Below, piece by piece: positions 10,785 through 21,800 of a DNA stretch of 64,000 bases. Location: the NCBI GenBank assembly GCA_016648135.1, contig JADDOH010002566.1, positions 17,310 through 81,309 of the forward strand. Direction: 5' to 3'. Position 1 is the stretch's first letter, and each line of letters begins with the position of its first letter. The translations under genes were made by a program, and so were the position numbers. Source of the DNA: Agrypnia vestita (Eukaryota; Arthropoda; Insecta; Trichoptera; Phryganeidae). The notes beneath the pieces are model-generated. The model had not been told where the DNA came from, searched no databases, and saw nothing but the letters and a program-made list of their open reading frames with translations.

Positions 10785-12024
10785 GGCCCGAATACAGAGT
10801 CAACACTTAATGATTTAAAGGCTAAGGTAGGATGATTGTGCTAGTAGTCGGCCATTTTACAGAAAAGTCATCTTTGGAATATCAATGTAAGTTCATTTTT
10901 GAAAGGTGGTTTAGAAAAACATGTATGTATTAAAGAACAGTGGGTTTATTTTTATTATATTTATTGCTTTTTAAAATTAGCCTAACCATAATAATTAAAA
11001 TAATATTTTATTGAAAAATGGCTGTTTTGCCAGTAGTCGGTCCATCTATGCGTCAGTTGTCGGCCACCTACGCGTCAGTAGTCGGCCATCAGATTTAGCA
11101 CAGGGCCGCCAGACGTCCTTTAGAAATTTGAGCAATACAGGCATTTTTTTTTCAATTTATACTTAAATACTTTTGAGCTTTTTGACAAATCGTCTCAATT
11201 TGTTCATAGATAAGTTTAAAATACACTAATAATCACATACTAGAAACTAGAAAAATAATTATTTTTTTCGATTGGGCATTTAGGTTGTACGTAAAAGCCG
11301 CTTTCATCACCATTAATAATCCTATTAAGGTCTTCTAATACATCTTCATCATTGTTTTCTATTGGATGTGTTAGTCCTTAAACCAACTTATTATATATTT
11401 TGCGTATTAGATAGTATTGCTATTTTCACTAACATAACAAATAAAATCTTAGTAAATTTTGTATCATTAACAGCGTGAGAGACAAAAATAAAACCAATAT
11501 ACGCCGCCAGTAGTCGGCCGACTACTGGATTTTGTAGAAAAAATTGTCCCAGTAACCGGCCGCATGAGTTTCAACATAAACATATTGAAAATGTCTGTTT
11601 TATCATTTTAACTCATAAGTTTAGTTCATGTTTTTGCCGATAAATTAATTCAACTTCTACTTAAAGTTTGAAAATTTTCTTAACGACGTTTCCGAAAAAC
11701 CAGAATCAAAATTGATAGCTCATAACCATCGGCATTTTTTTTGTGTCTACTTAAATGATACCTAAAATAAACGCAAGATGGTGCAGTTTTCTGTTCCTTT
11801 CGCGGAATAGTGGCAGACTTCTTAGCATTCAAAAATATTATTGAATTATATTGCGAGTGTCAAGTTTATTCAAGTTGAAGTAATTGGTGGCCGACTACTG
11901 AAGGTGGCCGGAACACTGGCGAAATCACCCTATGCTTTTAAAGTATAATTTGCAGTACAAATTTACACTTTTAAGGCATACTTTAATCTTTAAATCATTT
12001 AAGTATTGTTTCTGCATATAGGCC
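10785..12024. mobile_element. GGCCC-ended MITE split by a younger transposon
   Basis: Outer ends GGCCCGAATACAGAGTCAAC and CATATAGGCC, flanked by GTA on both sides (3-bp duplication, Harbinger-like). The intact 131-bp relative is at 35697-35827. The two halves (10785-10829 and 11931-12024) join to the relative's sequence when the inner element is removed. Confidence 0.65.
10830..11930. mobile_element. TA-flanked non-autonomous DNA transposon with CAGTAGTCGGCC subterminal repeats
   Basis: 1101 bp inserted in a MITE at TA (10828-10829 and 11931-11932). Ends GGATGATTGTGCTAGTAGTC and, inverted, GGGTGATTTCGCCAGTGTTC. The motif AGTAGTCGGCC (or close variants) recurs at both ends and at about 11030, 11050, 11080, 11510, 11520 and 11560, in both orientations. 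No transposase frame. Confidence 0.7.
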
Positions 12025-13430
12025 GTAGTATTTCAACTGCAGTTTTACCATTTTTTCAAATGAACTAAATGTTTTAATCACTAGTTTTAAGAGGTCAGTT
12101 CTCATCAAAAGGTGTAAATGTCGAGGTTTAATAATGTAAGAGAAACGTAAATTAACTTTTCAAAGTAACTGCCGTGTCAATTAATGATATTAAAGTTTTA
12201 CCTTTTCAAGAATATTTTTTCAAAATAATTATTTCCATTTTTTTTAATTACATGTAAACAATATGATCACATAAACATATTAATTTATACATGAAGGAAA
12301 ATAGACATTTTGAATATCATGTTAATACAAAGATAATATGGCACAATTTTTAACTGAAATAAATATTTCATTTTACCAAGATATTAATTATTTATTAATT
12401 AATGGATTTTTTATAAAATACTGATATTGTTATTTTCCTCTCATCTTAGAATTCATTGTGGCATTGTAATTATATTATTAATCATTGACAATTATATGAA
12501 TAAAAATAGAAACAAGTAAATAATAGAGACAAAAATCAAATATTTGATAAAAAATAAATTTAAAAATTAATAAATGTGTCACATCATGTCCATATATGGA
12601 ATTTACTATCGATATCAAACGAAGTTTTAATAAGTGCGTAGATAATAATTTCAATTTGTGTATTTAATAGGTTTTTCTTAAAAGCATATATTATACAAAT
12701 ATGAATATTTATAAAACATCGATGGAGGAATGAAAAAGGATGAAAAATGGCTGAATCAAATCCTGTGCAGCACATTAGGCGTCTGATAAATATCGATACA
12801 ATAATCTCGAAAATAAGTTGATTTTATTTTAAATATTTTAATTTAAATTAATTAAGCCGGTGGATTTGAGATAGCTTTCCCTAAATTAAATGAAAAATAA
12901 TACATAAACAATTCATACTTAGGTCGCATGACACTTTTCGTAAACATTGTGAAACGTTTAGATGCCGGTCTTTCATAATTAACTTGTTAAACAATATGAA
13001 AATAGATAGTACAGCAAATGAAAATTAATGTATTTACCGAGCTAAAATAATTTATCTCTCCCATGTAGTTAATATAAGTAAAATAGAAGCGGACTTCAAA
13101 CCGTAAAAACGAAAAATTAAGCGCAAACTGCAAAGAAACACCACAAAAAATACCAAAAGACGAAAAAACAAAAAACACTAGAAAGACAGAACCACAGAAT
13201 ATAGACCAGACAGAACCACAGAACAGAAATAAGAAACACCATAAATAATAAATACGCACAATAAAATATTATCTCATGTCTATGGAAAATATGGCCAATG
13301 CCATATAATCGCATATCATCATAAAACGATCGACTATCGCCTGCTATCGCCGGACATTGAATGATTCCTGGATTCATACACTAGGTATACTTAGTAGCTA
13401 CTGCGCGGCCATGGCCGGTGTTACCGTAAA
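12025..13430. other. p53-cyclin B intergenic DNA
   Basis: Very AT-rich; open frames on the minus strand near 13000-13370 are Phe/Tyr/Cys-rich and look like translations of low-complexity DNA (repeats of CAGAACCACAGAA at 13190-13225). Confidence 0.5.
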
Positions 13431-13436
13431 AAAATG

Positions 13437-14645
13437 TTTCAACGTTTTGAAAATAAATTTGTGGGGGGAAACAAAGGTTCCATTGTTTTGCAAAGCCTCC
13501 AATTAAAACAATGTTTCTATTTAATCAAGACTGGGTTGTCGAGATAGGATGTGTAGGGAAGAAATGTGATCTATTTTTTCTATCGGGAATATGTAAGCAA
13601 AATTTGGGTCCAATTAGTAAAGCGGCGTAGATTTATAGAAAAAATAGACCTGAGGAGGGGATGGGTTAAAGGGGAAGGGGAAATTTCCCCTAAATATCCG
13701 ACTGGTCCTAAAGAATAAATATACGGATCGGTCAAAAGATACAGATTTGCATGGAGAATATATCAGAGGAAGGGGGTGGGGTAAACGGTGAGGGGGTAAA
13801 TGTCACCTATGTTACCCATCAGTTCCCTAAGAATACATGGCAAAATTTGAGTCAGATCGGTCAAACGGTGTAGATTTGTATAAAAAATATATCTGGGGTG
13901 GGGATGGGGTAGAGAGGGAAGGAGAAATGTCAAATGCCAAAAAAATAAGTTTGCAAATTTTGAGTCTGATCGGTCAAATAGTACAGATTTACACTGAAAA
14001 TAAATCAGGGGAGGGGAAGGGGTAAAAGGGGAGGAGAGAAATGTCACCGGGTCTTAAAGAAATTTGCATAAAAGTTTGCAAATTTTGAGTCCGATTGGTC
14101 GAACGGAAAACGCAAATATATCAGGGTAGGGGAAAGTATAAAAGTGAAGGAGGGAAATGGCGCCTATGCTAACCGTCGATCCTAAAGAATAAATTTCCAA
14201 ATTTTGAGTCTGATCGGTCGAACGGTACAGATTTTCATTGAAAATATATCAAGGAGAGTGGAAGGGGTAAAAGGGGAGTAGGTGAATGTCACCGGGTCTT
14301 AAAGAATAAGTTGGCAAATTTTGAGTCCGATTGGTCGAATGGAAAACGCAAATATATCAGGGGGAGGGGAAGGGGTAAAAGTGAAGGAGGGAAATTGTTC
14401 CTATGTTACCCGCCGGGTCCTAAAGAATAATTTTCCAAATTTTGAGTCTGATCGGTCAAACGGTACAATTTACATTAAAAATATGTCATGGGGTGGGGAA
14501 TAGGTAAAAGCTGTGGCGGGGGTAGGGAGGGGGGGGAGTGTGCCGCCGGGTCCTAAAGCATAAGTGTGCATTATTTGATTCGAATCGGACAGACGATGTA
14601 GATTTGTGTAGATATACAGACAGAGAGACATTGAGTGTTTTATAT
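13437..14645. repeat. tandem array A2, about nine 115-130 bp units
   Basis: Same unit and same start (AAATTTGTGGGGGGAAACAA) and end (CAGACAGAGAGACATTGAGT) as array A1 at 7290-8165. Open frames on both strands here are by-products of the repeat. Confidence 0.75.
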
Positions 14646-14675
14646 TGTAATGCAATAGGTACTAATGGTTGTTAT

Positions 14676-15350
14676 GAACCTTGGAACAATGTTGTCTAAA
14701 ACGATAAGCTTGGAAGTATCAAAATTGAAAATTAATCATAGGAAGTATACATAAATGTCCTTTATTTTGAAATATCGCGATATTATAGGCTGCACTTTCT
14801 CATCGGTTCAAACGTTTTATTTAAGCAAAGACAACCAAATATATTTCTAATAAAAAAAATGAATTAAAAAATGTTTTCCCAACCTATCTAAATATTTAAT
14901 AACATTAAAATGGTAGGTATCGGCGCCTTTTTAAAAAATAATTTGTGCGAATTCGAATGCAACGTTGTGTCAAAATTTTTTTAGTAGATTAAGATATTGG
15001 ACAATCGAACATTTACATTTTTATTTATATAAATAAATAAATAGTAGCTATATATAAGGAAAAGAAGGTTTATAAAAACATCTTCGTATTTGAACGCAAC
15101 GTTGTGCCAAAATTTCAAAGCAATCGGTAAAGAACCTTCAGAGATTATCGATTTTGTACAAACGAACATTAACATTTTTATTTATATAGATAGTAGCTAT
15201 ATATAAAAAATTAGGTACACAAAAACTTCCTCGTATTTGAATGCAACGTTATGCCAAAATTTCAAAGTAATCGGTGAAGATCTTTCAGAGATTATCGATT
15301 TTGAACAAACGAACATTTACATTTTTATTTATTTAGAGAGATAGATAGAT
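14676..15350. repeat. dispersed repeat R2, copy 2 (three or four units)
   Basis: Three diverged units of about 110-130 bp with GTATTTGAACGCAACGTTGT, CCAAAATTTCAAAGCAATCG and CAGAGATTATCGATTTTG, each ending TTTTTATTTATATAGA. Copy 1 is at 1960-2361. Confidence 0.65.
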
Positions 15351-15639
15351 GTTCGGATTGATAATGCCCTCATAAGGCGAAACGCGTCTCTCAAAAATTA
15401 AATAATAAGAACCAAAAATCAAGTGTGCTTTTAATTTCATATAAAGGACAGTTTTCTTCGCGCTCGAACGATAGCTAGCTAGTCGAAGCAAATGGCTGTC
15501 TTTGTGATTGTTTTCATATTTGTTTAGTACCTACGAGTATGTATCCAATTACGTAATCATAGATATCCTAAAAATGGGAAAATCTTTATGGTTCCTAATT
15601 TTCAAATATAGCGAATCAGAAGCTTTCAATGACTTTCCA

Positions 15640-15862
15640 AGAAGGTGATTGGTGACCGTTATTCCATATGATAGTTTGAAATAATTTCCGTTGCTATGTG
15701 TTCGCTGTCGTTACTTTGCGGAATATCCCGATCTTGAATTGTATGGCCGAATGAATTTTATTTTCTGATCTGGAACAGAGCGGAGAATTTATTAAAGTTA
15801 TTTTCACGCTGGAACAATAACAACTTAGTAATAAAATATTGTGCATTGAAGCGTATTTCAAA
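15640..15862 (+). promoter_or_regulatory. cyclin B proximal promoter / 5' UTR region
   Basis: An inverted CCAAT box (ATTGG, 15648-15652) is followed 22 bases later by TTTGAA (15675-15680), which matches the cell-cycle homology region seen in G2/M promoters. CCAAT plus CHR is the known layout of vertebrate cyclin B promoters; its use here is inferred. No clear TATA box. Confidence 0.3.
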
Positions 15863-15892
15863 ATGGAATACAAAAACAGAGTTAACGTCAAT
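15863..15892 (+). CDS. CycB: cyclin B coding exon 1
   Basis: ATG plus nine codons ([10 protein letters not shown]), phase 0, donor GTAAGT. The ATG is the first in frame with exon 2. If transcription starts near 15700, a tiny upstream ORF of three codons (15743-15754) precedes it. Confidence 0.8.
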
Positions 15893-18800
15893 GTAAGTTT
15901 GATTAATTTCGTAATAATACTTTGGTTAATTATATTATTGTTGTAAGTTTTATAGGTAAATCTGAATATTGTAGGTGCTAAACGGACAAGAGAATATTTT
16001 TGCGAACAAGGCAAAAAATCAAGGCTTGAAGGGAGGTCTGCAAATCAATCCTGCGAGGAGACATGTACTTGGCGATATTTGCAGTAATAATCTCATACGG
16101 CCTCAACCGCCGTCACTTGTTGGGAAAGGTCAGGATGATATTGACAAGGATAAAAAAATTTCCACCACCAGGCCGTTAACACGAGGGTAATGCATATTGC
16201 GTTGTTTTTTATGTTTTATATGTACTATTCATATTCTACTATTCATTATAATGTATTATTCATCGTACTAAAAAAATACGATGAATAACGTACTCGCCCA
16301 CGAATTACTCTAAAATCGGAAGAGACCATGGAAAATTTTGAAAAAATGGGGAAAATAATTGAAAAAATCAAGGCAATAACGCAACATCTAGAAAAGCATG
16401 TACCAAGCTGTACCAATGATTTTTTCTTCAACTCACCTTCCCATAAGTGCCATACAAATTTTAGTTAAATAAATTAATTATAATATAAATAAATTAAGTA
16501 GTTTGTTGGTAAGAGTGCTGTTTTATCTTCCTATTTATTCAAGTAATCGAGCAGGACTTCAAGGAGGATCGTGAATAATATTTTTCTCTTGGTATGAGGA
16601 TGTCATATTACTAGTCAGAACCATTGATATATGTGGTTTAATGAAAACCTAAGAATTTTTAGGTTTTCACGGCCACTCAGAATCTTCTGGTTTGGGTCTT
16701 CTGGGGTATTATGTCGTGTTATTCCGACATTTCTGGCCGAAGTTTCGGATCCCATTGCAGGGTCCATCATCAGGGCTGATATGTTAATGTGAGTGTTGGT
16801 GTTGTGGTTAAGTATTGGCTTGCAATACCGTGTCGAAAGCAGGGTGAGAACGTTGTCTGTGTTGTGTTAAGTATTGGCTAGCAATACCGCTTCGGAAGCT
16901 TGGTGTTACTGTGTTTATGTGTTACTGGCAATACCGTGTCGGATGATGGTCTCAAATTAAAAACATCATGGTATCTGGCGCTTCAAAGTCAATCTCGTCG
17001 CAGTTCCCGCAGAGACAGTGATCAGACAATACATGAAACATACACAGAACACAAGACAACGCCTGACTCTGACACGATATTGCCACGTAACACATAAACA
17101 TAGTAACACCAAGCTTCAGACATGGTATTGCTAGCCAATACTTAACCACAACACCAACACTCACATTAACACATCAGCCTTGATGATGATGGACCCTACA
17201 ATGGGATCCGAAACGTCAGCCAGAAAGGTCGGAATAGCAACATGCTCCATTTTGTTTAAATTCTTAGGGACATCATCAAATTTCTCACCGTTTTCCGGTA
17301 AAACTTTTCATTGTGATTTTTTTTATCTTTAAAAAACATAAAAATACACTTTTGTAAAGAAAAAGCATAAAAAGGAGAAGTTTTTTTTAGCTATAGTACT
17401 AAAAGTTTTTGTTTTTTAAATATACACTACCTTAATCTCTTTTGTAATTATTATATGATGGAGATTGATTTCGTCCTGTCATTTGAATGTACAATTAATT
17501 ACGAGCTGTATGATTTTTTTTATTTTATCCATATATATAAAATGCATGTGTAGAATTGCTCCGTAACTAAATTTAAATCTAGGCATCATGTTATTGAAAT
17601 TATTTGATGAGCATCATATAAAAATAAAAAACAAGAAAATCTTCCCAGCTATTGGCAATTAATTAGGCCATACATAAAAAAATATGCAATATATATGGGG
17701 TATAAAAGCAAAGGCATCAACATCAAAATAAATTTGATTGCAGTCATTGAGGATTACTAATTTAAAATGTTCTGAATTCGTGATTTCGTAGGAAACGTAG
17801 CCTATACATTTATAGGAAACATGATTTCGGAAGGGATAGATAAATAAACTCTAGAATTCAGTACATTTTAAATTAGTAATCTTCGGTGACTGCATTAAAA
17901 ATATTTTTGTAAATTTTTCTATATTGCTGCCTTTGTTTTAATACCCCACATATAATAATTTCATATATAATAATAAAATGTGTTGTTTCAAATCTGCAGC
18001 TAGCGAGAGGAGTATTTTTTGATTTTTTTATATTCTCAGCCAAAATTTGTATATTTGGATGCTCCATAATTTGAGTAAAAAAACTTATTGAATCGGTATA
18101 ATTCGTTCATAACATTATTCTATAGACTTCAAAGTGAACATTTGTAGATCATACTTAACTAGCAATGAAAAGTGTGTTCTCTAAAGTAATGTTGTGTGAA
18201 AAGACATTGGTCACCTAAGAGGCAAGTTTCTCACACACTAGCAAAGCCGTATTTATACGAAAAGAAGATACTACTGTGTTGTCGGTGAGAAGGTACTGTT
18301 ACTGCAGATGGGTATTATCAACAACCTGATAAATTAAGAGAGCCGTTAATGGAAAAACAACAGGAAACGGTGAATAGAAAATGATCTGTTTCAACAAAAT
18401 AACACTAGGCCTCGCAAAGCATTAAAACAAAAATTATATGATTATTGATGGGAATTTATGATTCATCTGCTGTATTGCGCCATCTATGGTAAAAATATTT
18501 AACTCGCCGAAGTACATACATGAGTAACTTTTTTTTACTCTCCAAGATAGATGGGTAAAGGTAAAAACGTTGGTAAAAAAAAATGGCCGTCCTCTCACAG
18601 CTGATTTGAAAATGTGACATTTGTCCATATAGGTACTTGTCATTTCAATTTTGTCGCTGTCATTTTCGTATTGAAATTTGTAAACATTAAAATGAATCTT
18701 TTAATTTCACGTTATTTTAGCGATGGTTTGACATTTTTTTGGTTTGTTTCATAGAATAAAGTGGTTTGTTTGAACTGGTTTTGAACCGCAAAAGTACGTA

Positions 18801-21800
18801 TAAAGTGGTGAAAAACTGAAATAAATCAAATTCCATAGACAAATGCGGTATTTGAGGTTTATTCTGCCTGGCACTCTATTAGCCTTATTATTGGTTTGAC
18901 AGTGGTAAAAAAGACGTTTGTGCAACCCGAAATCGAGTTTACTCTAAGCTGAGGGTAAAAAAAGTTACTCGGGTCAATGTTACTCGAACCAAATTTACTT
19001 CTGCTCGCGCAACCGAGCCTATGACTATAATTTGTTTTTATCGTAAAAAATTATCGTGTCATTCATTTGACGAAGTAAAATCTGTAATTGTAAACTTTTT
19101 TCAATCAAATTTTGTCATTTTTATAAAAATGTGTATTATTTATGCAAAATATATATTAAGCATATATAATTATACAATGTTCATTCTTTTCTCTCTCATG
19201 TAATTATAAAATGCTCTTTCCTTTCTCTCTCTCATCTGATGCATGATTTTTGTTTTTCCAGCTATAAGTATGTCCAGGCCAAGGTGGATACCAGGCTCCC
19301 TGTTAAGGCACCAAGTGTTACGACTATGGCATCTAACGAGAACAGTCTGAAACCATTACGGAGAGAAGAAAGCACGGTGGCCCTGGCTACCAAAGCCGGG
19401 AACATCACAACCCGTTTGAAACAAACTAAAGTAATATTTTCTTTTAAATTTTTCAGAGTTATCCGGTCCCTGCACCTAGTCTTCACATAATTTAAATCTA
19501 AATCTAAATTTTCATTTGAATACCTGAATTATTAATTCTGAGCAAACTACCATTTGAAAAACATGAAATATTTAATATTTTTAGATATCAAGCAGTATAA
19601 ATATAAAAAAATCTGATTCCAAAGAGAACCTTATACCAAAGGAGAAGGAAAGGAAAATTAAAGCATTACCTGCAAAAATAGAAACTCGATCGTGTGTCGT
19701 GAAGCGTTTGTCGGATATAAAGGAAATCAAGACTGAAGCTGTCATTATATCATTGAAAAAGGATTCTTATTCTACGGAGCTGTTGGATGGTGTGGAGGAT
19801 ATTGATGCCGGGGAGGAGAAAAATCCAATTCTTATGGCAATATATATTAAAGATATCTATTCTTACCTAAGGGATTTGGAGATGAAGTTTCCTATCAAGC
19901 AACAACATCTCGATGGACAGGTTTGATACTGACTTTTTTTATTTAAATATTTTCTTTACAGCAAAACGATACAATCTCATATCTACAACAATTGGTTTAC
20001 ATAAAACCTCACTAAATTCGAAATTCTTAAATAGAAAATTAACAAGTCACAAATAGCATTCATTACAAATACATGAAATAGTATTGCCTGCCCAACACAA
20101 CTTGGCGTGCCGCAAGATTGGAACTAAAACCCGCCCTGCCCGCACCCAGCGGTAACCCCTCGCCCTGTAACTCAGTACAATTTTATATTTGCTCGGGAGC
20201 TGTGACATCTTGATTACCAATATACACTGAATTATTATGTCCAAAACAACCAAAACAGTCCGGGGTAGTGCAAGAACAATTGCCAATGAAGTATTAAAGT
20301 TTTGCGAAGCTGCATATAAGCAAATAATGGACCGATATTACCGTCTGACAGTTTGACAGATAGAGGGGCCGCCCGGCGCGCTGTTACCTGACCAAATTTA
20401 TATTGAAGGCTCTGACACTGGTCACCGGATATTCAGTACATTATGTATTGTGTAATAAATTTACAACCTGGTAACTTCCGTTTTGCGATAGGGGCGCAAT
20501 TTTAAAATCAATGAAATCTTTAGTGAAAATTTTGCAGTGGTCGGCTAATGAAATTGAAAGTACCTTTTTTTTTTTTTTTGGGAATGGTATTTGAGAAAGA
20601 GGAAAGCAAGACAACGTATGAAATACTAGTACGCAATGAATGGTTGGAAAGTAGATATAGATACAATAGAAGAGGGAAGATTGAGAAGGATATCGAGAGG
20701 AGAGTGACTGAGGGGAATAGGGTGAACGGTGCTTTGAATGTAGTAATTTCTAATAGAAATATGTCTAGCGAGGCAAGACTAGCGATACATAATGGAACTC
20801 TGGTACCAACACCGATATATGGAAGTGAAGCCTGGAGCTGGCAGAAGAGAAACAAAAGTAGACTGAATGCAGTAAATATGAGATCCCTTAAAAGTATGTG
20901 TGCAAAAGCCATTTATGATAGAGTAAAGAATGAAGATATTAGAAATGAATGTAAATCTGATCTTAGCATAATTAATACAATTAAAAAAGAGTCACTCAGG
21001 TGGTTTGAATAAGGAAAGAATGGTAAGAAAGATATATAACACAAGTGTTGACCGTGCCAGAAAGAGAGGGCAACCGCAGAAGACGTGGCATGACCAGATT
21101 AACTATTTTACTGGAAGATGGTCCCGTTGGAAGCCTCAACAACCGTCGAGCTTGCATGGGAAGATGTATGAATGTGGATGAGGGGAGAGTTATATATCAG
21201 GACAGGAGAGTGTGGAGCTTTATCCTCTGCTTACCTTCACGGAAAAAGGGTGTGATGGTAAGTAAGTCAAACCGTTATTTTAACCGTTTATTTTCGGTAC
21301 AGTTATTTGGGATTTGTATCCGTTTGTATGTTGGGTAGTCCCGACAGTTACCTGTTGAATTACGAAAAATCAGTTGCCAAACACACATGTAATCAGATAT
21401 AAATCTCAAATAATGTGTAAAAATAAATACCATCACTAGCTCTTTGGATGGAGTGGTATTGGCTTGAACATAATTTGTTGTATAAAATTTTCGTTAAATT
21501 TCTTTTTTAGATTTATATGACACCCAAGATGCGATCCATGCTCATTGACTGGTTGGTGCAAGTCCATTCCCAATTCAACCTTTTGCTGGAAACCCTTCAC
21601 TTGACTGTAGCTATAATAGACAGATATCTGCAGGTGTGTATATTATTTTACCGCTGATTTTTTAAGTTCGTACACCAATAAGTCTTTATTGTACCCACCA
21701 AGTAGAAAGCTTTGACAAATGCAGTAACTCGGCAATCTTGTTAAAGCAAGTCTACAACTTTGTTGACGATTTTTGGAATTACCGCAATTTATGGGATTCC

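Larger units (their letters stand above)
16650..17260. mobile_element. foldback pair of Penelope-type hammerhead repeats
   Basis: Two inverted copies of one repeat. Left arm (minus) has its ribozyme core at 16740-16773, right arm (plus) at 17180-17217. The inverted identity continues inward through GTTGGTGTTGTGGTTAAGTA / TACTTAACCACAACACCAAC and GGCAATACCGTGTC / GACACGATATTGCC, so each arm is about 180-280 bp. Confidence 0.75.

Noticed and set aside
12987..13377. Open frames rich in Phe, Tyr, Cys and Leu that look like membrane protein
   Set aside because: They arise from purine-rich low-complexity DNA (CAGAACCACAGAA repeats) read on the minus strand; no splice or family evidence.
13763..14655. 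Several open frames on both strands with Pro/Ser/Leu- or Gly/Glu-rich translations
   Set aside because: They follow the 115-130 bp tandem unit of array A2 and are repeats in translation, not genes.
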